DNA of 64,000 nt. Source: Mermis nigrescens. Its lineage: Eukaryota; Nematoda; Enoplea; Mermithida; Mermithidae. The notes beneath the pieces were generated by a model. It was not told the DNA's origin. It ran no database searches and saw only the letters and a list, made by a program, of their open reading frames with translations. Below are positions 12,235 to 23,784 of the stretch, one piece after another. Where the stretch lies: positions 5,446,346 to 5,510,345 of the forward strand of contig JAVLUZ010000143.1 in the NCBI GenBank assembly GCA_036768485.1. The letters are read 5' to 3'. Numbering within the stretch: the stretch's first letter is position 1; the number at the start of each line of letters is the position of its first letter. The translations under genes were made by a program, and so were the position numbers.

Positions 12235-12995
12235 CACGGTTTTTTTTGTATTCGGCAAACATTTTTCCCGATGTACAAAGACTTTTTCGGGACCGTCTTT
12301 GTACATGTACAAAGATTTTTGGGAAGACAAAAATTGCAAGAAGGTCTAAAATTCTGAAAAAATTTCGGCGCTTCTCGCCGAAATGAGTAATTGTGTGTTC
12401 TATATATCTTTATAATGGCAGAAATTGCAATTTCAAGAGTAAAAATATCAAATTCTTTCGGCGCTTCGCGCCGTTTTAAGACGATTCTTAGTGATTTTTG
12501 CCCTTAGAGACCCAGAAATTAGCTAAAACACTATCGAAGAGTCGAAGAACTCTGTTTTTACCACACTAAAATCGCTGCTGTACCATATTATAGTACCCAA
12601 AAATTTTGTGTGTACAGAATGTACAAAGATTTTTAGGAAGACAAAAACTGTAAAAAGGTGTAAAATTCCCAAAATTTTCGGCGCTTCGCGCCGAACTGAT
12701 AAATTATTTGTCCTATATATCTTTAAAATGGCAGAATTTGCATTTAGAATGGAAAAATGTCAATATTTTTCGGCTCTTCGCGCCGTTTTCAGATAATTTT
12801 TAGTAATTTTTGGCGTCAGAAACCCAGAAATTAGCTAAAATACACTACCAAAGATCGAAAACCCTGTTTTACCACACTAAAATCGCGACTGTACTATATT
12901 ATAGTACACAAAAATTTGCATGTACAAAATGTACAAAGACTTTTGGGGACCATCTTTGTACATGTACAAACGGACCTTGTACAAAAAAAACACTG
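12235..12995 (+). mobile_element. Complete family B element, TSD cccccaga
   Basis: Starts CACGGTTTTTTTTGTATTCG and ends TTGTACAAAAAAAACACTG, flanked by cccccaga at 12227-12234 and 12996-13003. Non-coding. The interior is two tandem units of about 330 bp, each with a pair of GGCGC(TTC)GCGCC hairpins (12366, 12459, 12680, 12773) and the CTTTGTACATGTACAAAG palindrome. The 8-bp duplication suggests hAT-type mobilisation. Confidence 0.9.
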
Positions 12996-14372
12996 CCCCC
13001 AGATGGACTTTGCTGGTTTTTCTTTAGTTTTGACTTTGATCGGTTTTTCCTCCAAGACTAAATGGATCTATGAAATCAACTAAGTGGCGAAAGATGGAGC
13101 ATCGACGGGACATTGCTCTGATAATATAAGTTTCTAGACTGGGGTGTTTGCACAATGAATATATGCAAAAAAACATGAAACATGGTTTTTTTAGGGGCCA
13201 TGACTATATATTCTTACTAACCATGATGGACTGCGACAACTCAATCGACTTCCTGTGAGTCCAATGCGTTCTGTCCGCTTGATACGACTGCCTTTTTGCT
13301 TTTAATTGACTTTCAAATAAAATATTTTAGGATTTATCTTTAGGGAAAATCCTGGCTACGCCTATGAAACTGAATAAACATAATATTTTTGCATGTGAGC
13401 TTAGCACGAGTAAAGCAATAATGCAGAAACTCGTAAAGAATTCGTGAAGAATAACGAGTGCGGAGCTTTAGCATTCTATGGGGCTTTGGGAACTAACAAT
13501 TTCGATCCACGAATGGATGTGGGGTTAACACATCCCCAAAATTTGAAAAACTCCCTGCAAAAATTGATAAACCCCCAGAATTTAATGTTTGGCATGTTGT
13601 TGGGATTTCAGCCGGTTCAGTGCTCTTGAAATTTCTTTAAAAAACTTAAAAATATTGAACAGCTATCACAAACTTCAATAAAGAATCTAAGTATTGGTTA
13701 GACACATACATTCATGATCAGCATAGTTTCCCAAGGTCCAGAGTTGAGGGAGGGGTGAAATCCCAAAAAAGGGGATCAGTAAATTAAGTGGTGTATTATT
13801 ATTAGCCGACACTATTTTTTATACGAGCTTCTTTGTGCATGTACAAAGATCTCCGAAAAGGTCTTTGTATGAGCGAACAAGTTTTTGTAGACATATTATA
13901 TTAATATACTTTTAAAGATACACATTTTTACATACTATTAGTGTGTGACCTGCGACCAGCAGCAGTCCTAAACAGTGTTTTTTTGCACAAGGTACCTTTG
14001 TACATGCACAAAGGTGGTACAAGGGATCGACCGGAGGTCCATTTTTTTCCTCCGGGCCGGAGCCGGAGCTCCGGCCATCGTCACCTCCGGCTCCGGCCGG
14101 AGCCGGAGCCGGAGGCCGGAGGCCGAAGGCCGGAGGTGAACTTAGAATTTTCAGTGAACTAGAATTTCAAATATAATTCATATGATGTACAGTATATAGG
14201 TTTGTATAAATACATTGCTCATGAATAAGTAAAAGATATGTAGAAGTGAATGTTTATTATCTAGCCATGCATTTATATGTACTAAATTATTGCGACTATA
14301 TTAATATTTTTCAATTAATTGTCATCGCGATTTCTTCATCTTCCATTTCCATATCAGACGAAGCACTGTCAC

Positions 14373-14612
14373 CATACGTGGGCAGCAAGAAAATTCTGGG
14401 GGTGCAAGATTTTTTTGAAGGTCGAAAAATGGCCTTAAAAATGGTGGTATGGTGATAAAAACACCATTTTTCGACATTTCTCATCAAGCACTATCCATTG
14501 GCATCAAAAAATTGCGAAAAAAACGAAAAAAATTTTCAAAAATTGAATTCTGGGGGGGGGTATTTTGGTTTCTGGGGGGTGCATACCCCCAAACCCCCCA
14601 CGCCCAGGTGTG
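14373..14612 (+). mobile_element. Family A element, TSD actgtcac
   Basis: Intact ends CATACGTGGGC and GCCCAGGTGTG with perfect flanking actgtcac (14365-14372 and 14613-14620). It sits inside the CCGGAG-array element. Confidence 0.92.
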
Positions 14613-14698
14613 ACTGTCACTGTCCGATTTGTAAGGCTCAAAATATATGATATAATATTTCACCAATGGTGCATTCACAATGCCACATTAGTGTTCAC

Positions 14699-15914
14699 TA
14701 GGGATGCAGCGGATACCCGCACCCGCACCCGCTATCACCCGCTTCTTTTTCGGTACCCGCACCCGCACCCGTATTCCAAAATTTTGCTACCCGCTCCCGC
14801 ACCCGCTAAAAATATCGTGATAAAACAGCGGGTGGCGGATAATAATATTTAGAATTTACGAAAAGACAAAACGATTCTAAGGCAGTGGCACGTAAATGAA
14901 AAAACCAAAATGTATAGCAGTGACATCTAATGTACCAGTACAAATAAGAAAAGCAAACATCTACTTGTAATGAGTCATATTTTTAGGTACCCACTGGACT
15001 GCAGATACGTGTTCAAGCTCTCTTATGGTTAATTCCAATTATGCGAATTATGCTTTTTAAAAAACAGGGGTCTATGTGTCAGTCTTTACGTGCATCAGTT
15101 TAACCACTCTAGCGTGTGTAGAAAGATTTTGCAGCAATGTATTGTACACTGCTTTTTTAAGACGAAATGGGACGTTTTGGCGCCGCCGTTTAGGCGCCAC
15201 ACTCTTTGTAATATTATTAATTATTAACATTCATTTATGAATAAAGTATAATACAGATTCCAAAAGCCCATTCAATTCTCTACGTGGTGGTACAAATTAC
15301 TTTTAGAATATCTCTGAATTTAGTGAGATAATTAAACGCATCTAAAAATACACTGGATTTTCTACGGTTTTTCAGTCGTACACAAATGAATACTCATCGA
15401 ATCGGAAAGTACAATATGCTATTTTGTAGCTTGTAGAACCTGCTTTCTGAATATCTAATTTACTTTAAAATTGCTCCAAAGTTATTTTAATTAATATAAT
15501 TTATAAGTTGCTGGCGCCAAAACGTCGTAGACCCTTTTTAAGAAGAGAATGACAACAACAAGTGGCTAAACATTTTATTCTGCAAAGTGCGAATATATTA
15601 CTCATTTTGGTCAATGCTTCAATCATTGACAATTTACTTATTTTTAATCTGCAAATTTAATCCATTGAGAATTAGTCTGCAAATAAAAAGACAATCAGCT
15701 TGACGATTAATATGAATTTTACACGCAGTAAATAACTGCATTAAGTGGACGAAAAAATTGTGCATTTTTAGCCCTATTTATTTTATGCTATATCTCACTG
15801 CTAAACCCGCCACCCGTACCTACTATTTTTTTCGGTGCGACACCCGCACCCGCTAAAGCAAATTTTGGCACCCGCACCCGCTATTCTAAAAAATGTGCAC
15901 CCGCTGCATCCCTA
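14699..15914. mobile_element. hAT-like element with (ACCCGC)n subterminal arrays, TSD gtgttcac
   Basis: Perfect inverted ends TAGGGATGCAGCGG / CCGCTGCATCCCTA with gtgttcac at 14691-14698 and 15915-15922. ACCCGC hexamers cluster at both ends in the same strand orientation. The 1.2 kb interior has no open frame worth calling, so it is non-autonomous. A second copy in opposite orientation lies at 21729-22955. Confidence 0.93.
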
Positions 15915-16614
15915 GTGTTCACATTCACAGCTTCACTTATTAAACCTGTGTTTGTACAAATTCACAAAATAGGCAATCTGAGTGCTAAGCTTCAAAAGAA
16001 AAGAAGAGCGTTAAAGCATTGAATGATTCGGTTCAAAAAGCCTCCGGCCTCCGGCCCCTTTTTGTACCTCCGGCCGCCGGAGTGCCAGAGGACCAAAAAA
16101 TGGCCGGAGGAGCCGAGAGGCCGAGCCGGAGCCGGAGCTCCGGTCGATCCCTAGAGTGGTACCTACCTAAAAGTCTTTGTACATTTTGTACATGCAAATT
16201 TTTGTGTACTATAATATGGTACAGTAGCGATTTTAGTGTAATAAAACAGGGTTTTTCGACCTATGGTAGTGTATTTTAGCTAATTTCTGGGTTTCTAAAT
16301 ATTTGACATTTTTCCATTCTTAATTCAAATTCTACCATTTTAGAGATATATAGAACAGAGAGAATTACTGATTTCGGCGCGAAGCACCGAAAATTCTTGG
16401 GAATTTTACACCTTTTTACAGTTTTTGCCTTCCCAAAAATCTTTGTACATTTGTGTACAAAGACGGTCCTGAAAAGCCTTTGTACATCAGGAAAAATCTT
16501 TGCCGGATACAAAAAAACCGTGGTCCTAAATGTGATAATTTGGCCTAAATTTAGTTGATAATATTGGTTTGGCGCGAAGCGCCGAAACTTTTATGAGCTT
16601 TTGATGGGATTTAC

Positions 16615-16874
16615 CATACGTGGGCAGCAAGAAAATTCTGGGGAGTGCAAGATTTTTTCGAAGGTCGAAAAATGGCCTTAAAAATGGTGGTATGGCGATA
16701 AAAACACCATTTTTCGACGTTTCTCATCAAGCACTATCCATTGGCATCAAAAAATTGCGAAAAAAACGAAAAAAATTTTCAAAAATCGAATTCTGGGGGG
16801 TATTTTGATTTCTGGGGGTATTTTGGTTTCTGGATGGGTGAATACCCCCCAAACCCCCCCCACGCCCAAGTGTG
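16615..16874 (+). mobile_element. Family A element, TSD ggatttac
   Basis: Perfect flanking ggatttac (16607-16614 and 16875-16882). The uninterrupted B' copies at 18 kb and 52.7 kb show the empty-site context around AAATTACACATAAAATTCG. Confidence 0.92.
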
Positions 16875-17351
16875 GGATTTACACATAAACCCGACTGAGA
16901 AAGCTAAAACAACTTGTACTACAAAATCAGAAATATTACAGAAATTGTAATATGCCAATTAAATCTTGTGATAAGCACCACTGCGCTTATAAATTCAATG
17001 CAACATCAAGATAAATTAGTCAATTTTATCTTTGAACGGCAAAAAATGCAAAATTGTTAAATAGTACTTACTTTTGCATAAAATTTTTCAAAACAGTAGA
17101 AATAGATACAAAAGATATTTAAATCGGCATAAAGATGCCTAGATTACACAAAGATTGATTTTGGAGTGTTTGATGCCGCTGCTTGAATCTAAATAGAGTA
17201 TATATATTAGCGATATTTTGCGCGAAGCGCCGAAAATTTTCTGAAATTTTTTTTTAAAAAATTTGAAAAAAGCTAATATTAATACCACTTTGCCTCAGAA
17301 AGTATGTTGACATTGTATAGAAATGGCTCCAAAAATAAATGCACGAGCCCA

Positions 17352-17753
17352 AATCGATTTTTGGCGAAAAGCTGCATTTTTTGGCCGTTTTTGGGTGCGT
17401 TTTTGCGATTTTCGGCCAAACATTAGTGGTCATTTACCCCCCCCCCTCTAAAAATTGCCGAAAGCAATACGGGTAACAAGAGGGCTTTGTTCCTCGCAGA
17501 GGGTTGGACGTCCTCCCCACACACTCCACGTCAGAAAATTTTGACCCACCCTTCCCCATTTTTGGCGAATACTTGCGCTTTTTGGGTATTTTTAGGTGTT
17601 TTTGCCACTTTTGGCCAAAAATCAGAGCCGCTTACCCCCCCCCATAAAAATGACCGAGAAATATACATGTAACAGGGGTTTGGGCCATCCCCTACCCACG
17701 CTTTTAAGCCCCGAACCCCCTTCTCAAGTCAGGAAATTTTTGACCACCCTCTC
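17352..17753. repeat. Relic repeat interior
   Basis: Non-coding sequence with repeated phrases such as TTTTTGGCGAA and CCACTTTTGGCC. It belongs to the same degraded element as 18506-18905. Confidence 0.5.
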
Positions 17754-18497
17754 CACTGTTTTTTTTGTACGAGCCTCTTTGTACATGTACAAAGATCCCC
17801 AGAAAAAGTCTTTGTACGAGCGAAAATTTTTTTGTACATATAACGTATAGATATGCAATTGAATGTACACATTTTTACATACTACTAGATTAATATCCGT
17901 GACCTGCACGCTTCGCAAAAGGTGTAACTTTGTCCTAAATTCAGCTGGTTATATTAGTTCGGCCCGAAAGGCCAAAATTTTCATGACACTTAGGTTGAAA
18001 TTACACATAAAATTCGACTCAGCAAGTTAAAATGACTTGTGTTACACAATTATAAATAATAAGCGGTTGCAATGTGCTGACTGAATCTCATAATAGACAC
18101 CAATTTGCTTATGAATTCAATGCAACGCAAAGATAAAAGAGTCAATTTTATCTTCAAATGGCAGAAAACAGTGCAAAGTTGTTTAATAGTTCTTTTTTCT
18201 GCATAAAATCTTCATAAAACAGTGGAAATAGATGTAAAAGATGCTCCAATCTGTACAAAGATGCTTACAGATAGATTTTGGAGTGTTTGATGCCCGCGCC
18301 TGGAGCTAAATAGAATGTAATTATAATAATCGGCGCGAAGCGCCGAAAATTTTTAGGAATTTTGCTAAAAAATACTCCAAAAAACGTTAAAATTACTATT
18401 ACTTTGCCCCAAAAAGTCTTTGTACATTGTACAAAGATGGCTCCGAAAATCTTTGTACGAGCCTCAAAATCTTTGTCTCGTACAAAAAAAAACAGTG
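17754..18497 (+). mobile_element. Complete family B' element, TSD accctctc
   Basis: Starts CACTGTTTTTTTTGTACGAGC and ends CTCGTACAAAAAAAAACAGTG, with perfect accctctc flanks (17746-17753 and 18498-18505). It is 744 bp, non-coding, with a GGCGCGAAGCGCC hairpin near 18332 and TTTGTAC palindromes near both ends. Confidence 0.93.
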
Positions 18498-19272
18498 ACC
18501 CTCTCCCATTTTTGGCGTAAACTTGCGCTTTTTTGACTATTTTTAGGTATTTTTGCCATTTTTGACTTAAAATTGGGGTCAATAACCCCTTTCTTTCTAA
18601 AAATGGCAGGGACCCCTACCCGAAATTCCCAGCCGTTACATGTATGCCGAAGACTCCCTCTCCCTAAATTTTGAGCTGTTGCATGCATGTTTTATAGTGA
18701 TAGTTTGACTATTTACTCTTGCTTACATTTAAAAATACTGTATCACTTCGTGAAATGCTAATAGTTAGGTGCACTTTAACCATACCAAAAATTAAGTCCA
18801 AAAACTTCACAGGGTTTTCACTAAAAATCGTCTGGCAGTGGCTTGAGTCTTGGACCCTGACGGGGGGGGTAATACCCCCTCACCCCCTATGGGAATAAGT
18901 GATGAATAGCATAGGAATTCTGGGAGGTTAAATAATAAAGTGCCTTTTTGGGTCCAAAAATGGTAGGTACGCGTCAAAAACATCGCTTTCAGCGTTTCTG
19001 ACGATGCTATATCTTTCTAGAGCATAAAAACATGAAAAAAACATTTCGAAACAAATCTAAAAAGTCGGAACAAATTGAACAAAATGTAGTCAAAACATAA
19101 GTAGAATGGCGCTAAGCACCGAAAATTCTCGCACTTTTGAGCAAATAGATGTCTAAAAACGCTTTAAAAAGCATCTTTTCTGCAAATTTTTAGAAAATTT
19201 TTGGATACTTTAAAAAATTGTCAATTCTATGAGGGGCGTGAAAAAAGTGAAAATTTTTCTGGGGGTGAAACC

Positions 19273-19922
19273 CACATGTGAATGTGGGTGGGGGGTGGCG
19301 GGTATGCACCCCCAGAAGGCCAAATACCCCTCCAGAAACTAAAATAACCCCCAGAATTCGAATTTTGAACAGTTGTTTTTTGCAATTTTTTGATGCCAAT
19401 GGATAGTGCTTGATAAGAAACGTAGAAAAATGGTGTTTTTCACCATACCACCATTTATAAGACCATTTTTTACCTTTAAAAAATCTTGCACACTCCCTTC
19501 CAGTGTTTTTTTTTGTACAAGGTCCGTTTGTATATACATGAGCAAAGATGGTCCCCAAAAGTCTTTGTACATTTCGTACACATAAATTTTGGGTACTATA
19601 ATATAGTACAGTAGCGATTTTTGTGTGGTAAAAACAGAATTGTTCGACTTTTGGTAGTCACTAAGCATTGTCCTAAAACGGCGCGAAGCACCGAAAAATT
19701 TGACATTTTTCCTTTTGAGATGCGATTCCTGCTATTAAAAAGATATAAATATAACACACAATTACTCATTTCGGCGCAGAGCGCGCAATTTTTGTCTTCC
19801 CGAAAATCTTTGTACATGTACAAAGACGGTCCCGAAAAGTCTTTGTACATCGGGAAAAATCTTTGCCGGATACAAAAGAACACTGTTCCCTTCCCCCAGA
19901 ATTTTGGTGCTGCCCCCTTATG
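19273..19922 (-). mobile_element. Family A element split by a B insertion, TSD gtgaaacc
   Basis: Reads as family A on the minus strand, flanked by gtgaaacc (19265-19272 and 19923-19930). Its sequence stops at 19500 and resumes at 19886 around the B copy. Confidence 0.88.
19501..19885 (-). mobile_element. Short family B element inside a family A copy
   Basis: Ends CAGTGTTTTTTTTTGTACAAGG and ATACAAAAGAACACTG. Flanks ctcccttc and ttcccttc match at seven of eight. It is 385 bp, about half the 761-bp copy, as if it has one interior unit instead of two. Confidence 0.88.
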
Positions 19923-19930
19923 GTGAAACC

Positions 19931-20935
19931 CCCCCCAGATCATGTATGGACACATATGTATAATAAATGTTCATCATAAGTAGCGCGTTAGCGCGCATAT
20001 ACCTATGATACACTTTGGAACAGGGGCGCACGCAAAATTTTTTTAAAAAGGGAGGGCGGTTGAAAATTGGTGACCCTATATTTCAGGATATACTCGCCGG
20101 GGCACAAAATAAAGTGCATTCTCTGACGTTTCGGGAAACGCTCTATCCATTAAGCTACATAGCTCGCCACGAATGTTTACGTTTTGATGTTCCATAGGAT
20201 GATAGAGCTTATTAAGGGGTATATGTTTAACACGTCTGTCGTGTGTGGGCGGAAATAGGACCGACGTGTTAAAGATATAACCCTAGCAAGTCTAGAAGCT
20301 TATTAAAGCGTAAAGATTCGTGGTGAGTAGTGTAGAAAAATTCAAACTTTTTGAAAAAAAATTTTATTTTCTCTTAATAAGCTATAAAAATGACGTTTTT
20401 TTAGCCGCGCCCGAGCCCAAATTATAGAAAATAATCATACTACGATGCGAAGCGCCAAGGACTTTTCAAGACGCGCCAATTACAGCATTTTTATCGACAA
20501 ATTCCTCTAGAACTTCATTATGATTGAAAATCCTCATCTTCTGCAAAGATTTTGATACTTTTATAATGCAAAAATGCTTCTGAGCCTCATAAACACGTTA
20601 AAATGTACTATTACTAGTGTTTTTCATATTAACGACAATTTACATGCTTTATTTTTTCTGTCCTTTGTTTTTGCATTGTTTTTCGTCTCACAATGAAGGC
20701 ATCCTACTATCTGTTGTTGTTACAGATCTTCCACGGCTGAACAAAACCAACGGAAATTATGATGCTTTCCTAGCTATGAATGAATTTCAACCCATAGTAA
20801 TTTTATTAATTATTGGTACTTGAATTTTATCCGTTGACGATTTTTGCTCACTTGAATAAATCTTACAATTTTCGATTTTTCTTTGTTGTGCTTAGCTATG
20901 TACATGAACTCATATTCTGTTGGTGATATAAGACT
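19931..20935. other. Unassigned interval with one short inverted repeat
   Basis: No gene was recognised. At 20213-20276 an imperfect inverted repeat (arms containing TTTAACACGTC and GACGTGTTAAA) encloses about 25 nt. One copy of the 195-bp S repeat begins near 20440. Confidence 0.5.
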
Positions 20936-21436
20936 CAGGTCTTAATTATTTGCAGTCAACTGCAAATAATATAGCACACAATGTTATATTATTTGCGATC
21001 AAAAAGCAGCGGCCTATACTGCAAATGAGATCAGACAAAGCTTAACATTATTTGCAGTCAAAAGCCATAGGCTAGACTGCAAACAATATTGTGCAGTGTA
21101 ATATTATTTGCACTCAAAAACCAGCGACCTTGACTGCAAATAATATTGCACACAGTGTAATATTATTTGTTGTCAAAAACCAGCGGCCTAGTCTGCAAAT
21201 GAGATCGGACACAGTGTAATATCATTTGCAGTCGGAAACCAGCGGCCTAGACTGCAAATAATATTGCGCATAGTGTAATCTTATTTGCAGTCAAAAACCA
21301 GTGATCTTGATTGCAAACAATAGGGCACAATGTACTAAATTATTTGTAGTCTAGGCCGCTGGTTTTTGACTGCAAATAATATTTCATTGTATGCTAAATT
21401 ATTCGCAGTTGACTGCAAATAAAATTTCACTGCCAC
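20936..21436. mobile_element. Deletion derivative of the F foldback element
   Basis: A run of about 75-bp units containing TTTGCAGTCAAAAACCAGCG and GACTGCAAATAATAT, inverted near the right end so the whole block is roughly palindromic. The same units form the arms of the F elements at 51411 and 56316, where TTTGCAG is usually TATGCAG. Confidence 0.75.
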
Positions 21437-21728
21437 TCATCTTAGGTACACCGTTTTTTTACATTTATAAGTTTTTGTGAACTAAAATTTCGAGATGTGG
21501 AAAAAATTTTGGGCTTGGTTTTCACATTGTGCAAAATTTTTGTAAGGCAATTTTCAATGTTTTTATTAATGTACCCAGCGCGCCGCACCAATCACTGCAC
21601 TTTTATTGACAGATTGTTCTAGAACTTTGATATGATTGAAAATTATTATTTTCTGCACGAATTTTCGGACAATTTTTGTAATGCAAAAATGCTTGGCATT
21701 CGTGTAGCTGGTTCACATATGTATTAAC

Positions 21729-22955
21729 TAGGGATGCAGCGGGTGCACATTTTTTGGAATAGCGGGTGCGGGTGCGGGTGCGGGTACCAAAATTTTGCTT
21801 TAGCGGGTGCGGGTGCGGGTGCGGGTGTCGCACCTTAAAAATAGCGGGTACGGGTGGCGGGTGGCGGGTTTAGCAGTGAGATATAGCATAATATAAATAG
21901 GACTAAAAATGCTCCATTTTTTGTCCGCTTAATGCAGTTATTTACTGTGTGCTAAATTCATATTAATCTTCAAGCTGATTGTCTTTTTCTTTGCAGACTA
22001 CTCTCTCAATGAATTAAATTTGCGAACTAAAGATAAGTAAATTGTCAATGATTGAACCATTGACCAATATGAGTAATATATTTGCACTTTGCAGAATACA
22101 ATGTTTAGACACTTGTTGTTATCATTCTCTTCTTAAAAAGGGTTTACGACGTTTTCGCGCCAGCAACTTAAAAAATATTTTAACTACATTAATTTTGAAG
22201 CAATTTTGAAGTAAATTATATATTCAGAATCGACGAGTATTCATTTGTGTACGACTGAAAAACTGTAGAAAATCCAGTGTATTTTTAGACGCGTTTAATT
22301 ATCTCATTAAATTCAAAGATATTCTAAAAGTAATTTGTACCATCACGTAGAAAATTGAATGAGCTTTCAGAATCTGTATTATACTTTAATCATAAATTAA
22401 ATGTAAATAATTAATAATATTACAACGAGTATGGCGCCAAAACGGCAGTGCCAAAACGTCCTACTTCGTCTTAAAAAAGCAATGTACAATACATTGCTGC
22501 ATAATATCTCTACTCACGCTGGAGTGGTTGAACTGATGCATGTATATAAAGACTGACACCTAGACCCTTCTTTTTTAAAAAGCATAATTCGCATAATTGG
22601 AATTAACCATAAGAGAGCTTGAACATGTATCTGCAGTCCAGAGGGTACCTAAAAATATGACTCATTACAAGTAGATGTTCGCTTTTCCAATTTGTACTGG
22701 TACGTTAGAACACACTGTTATACATTTTGGTTTTTTCATTAACGTGTCACTGCCTCAGAATCGTTTTGTCTTTTCGTAAATTCTAATTATTATTATCCGC
22801 CACCCGTTGTTTTATCATAATATTTTTAGCGGGTGCGGGTGCGGGTGCGGGTAGCAAAATTTCGGAATAGCGGGTGCGGGTGCGGGTGCGGGTACCAAAA
22901 AAGAAGCGGGTAATAGCGGGTGCGGGTGCGGGTGCGGGTATCCGCTGCATCCCTA
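21729..22955. mobile_element. hAT-like element with (GCGGGT)n subterminal arrays, TSD gtattaac
   Basis: Same family as 14699-15914 but inverted. Ends are TAGGGATGCAGCGGGT and ATCCGCTGCATCCCTA with perfect gtattaac flanks (21721-21728 and 22956-22963). G-rich hexamers lie on the plus strand at both ends. Confidence 0.94.
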
Positions 22956-23263
22956 GTATTAACATAGTCCTATTATAAGGGCGCATGTTTGCAGTCGGTT
23001 GCATCTGAGGAAACGAGAGAAAGTTGCTGGCAGTCGGATTTGAAACGTGGATCTCTTGCTCTAAAGTCCAGAACCATAACCAATCGACTAACGCTGGTCT
23101 ATTTCGATAAATAATGCAAGGTATAAGTAATGTTTTGCATTAGTTTACCAGCTGATTAGGCTTAGGCTTTGTATCATGGACTGACCAAAATGTTGGTGCC
23201 AGCGTTTAAAATAAGCCTGAGTAATGAGATGCGATGAGCGGAGCGAGCGACGCGAGTTGCATC

Positions 23264-23784
23264 CATACCTGGGCGTAGGGGGTTCGGGGGGTATGCACCA
23301 CACCTGGGCGTGGGGGGATTCGGGGGGGGTATGCACCCCCCCAGAAACCAAAATACCCCCCAGAAATCAAAAACCCCCAGAATTCAATTTTTGAAAATTT
23401 TTTCGTCTTTTTCGCAATTTTTTGATGCCAATGGATAGTGCTTGATGAGAAACGTCGAAAAATGGTGTTTTTATCGCCATACCACCATTTTTAAGGCCAT
23501 TTTTCGACCTTCAAAAAAATCTTGCACCCCCCCCAGAATTTTCTTGCTGCCCACGTATGGTATGCACCCCCCCCCACAACAAACCAAAATACCCCCCAGA
23601 ATCCAATTTTTGATAATTTTTTCGTTTTTTTCGCAATTTTTTGATGCCAATGGATATTGCTTGATGAGAAACGTCGAAAAATGGTGTTTTTTACGCCATA
23701 CCACCATTTTTAAGACCATTTTTAACCTTTGAAAAATCTTGCACACCCCCCCCCCGCCCACAATTTTCTTGCTGCCCACGTATG
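23264..23784 (-). mobile_element. Outer family A element, TSD gttgcatc
   Basis: Minus-strand copy flanked by gttgcatc (23256-23263 and 23785-23792). It is itself interrupted by the inner copy at 23299-23559. Confidence 0.9.
23299..23559 (-). mobile_element. Inner family A element nested in another A, TSD gtatgcac
   Basis: Ends CACACCTGGGCG and GCCCACGTATG with perfect gtatgcac flanks (23291-23298 and 23560-23567). The duplicated 8-mer is part of the outer element's own subterminal sequence. Confidence 0.92.

Larger units (their letters stand above)
14021..16154. mobile_element. hAT-like element with (CCGGAG)n subterminal arrays
   Basis: Ends are AAGGGATCGACCGGAGG and its near complement CCGGTCGATCCCTAG. 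CCGGAG/CCGGCC arrays lie at 14030-14140 and 16038-16150. Flanking 8-mers ggtggtac and agtggtac match at seven of eight. The interior is occupied by a family A copy and the GCGGGT-array element. No coding sequence was recognised. Confidence 0.8.
13973..16522 (+). mobile_element. Family B element carrying a 2.1 kb insertion, TSD gtcctaaa
   Basis: Left end CAGTGTTTTTTTGCACAAGG, right end ATACAAAAAAACCGTG, flanked by gtcctaaa at 13965-13972 and 16523-16530. The B sequence stops at 14020 and resumes at about 16155 after the CCGGAG-array element. Confidence 0.88.
13809..17350 (+). mobile_element. Family B' element split by nested insertions
   Basis: Starts CACTATTTTTTATACGAGC and tracks the complete B' copies at 17754 and 52494. 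It is interrupted by a family B copy (13973-16522) and a family A copy (16615-16874), and fades out near 17350 without its terminal CAGTG. Confidence 0.75.
13700..19020 (-). mobile_element. Degraded reverse relic related to the 40992-44503 element
   Basis: 13720-13811 is the reverse complement of 43870-43940, and 18506-18905 is the reverse complement of about 41380-41770. The order is preserved but inverted relative to the 41-44 kb element. Later insertions occupy 13809-17350 and 17754-18497. Neither terminus is recognisable. Confidence 0.6.

Noticed and set aside
18905..19180. Another family A copy
   Set aside because: A few landmarks (ATTCTGGGAGG, GCGTTTCTGACGATGCTATAT) hint at it, but divergence is too high to define limits.
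22783..23004. Open frames rich in PAPAPA, TRTRTR or GRGRG residues
   Set aside because: They are translations of the GCGGGT, GGGGTC and GGGGCC hexamer arrays at transposon ends and have no independent support as proteins.
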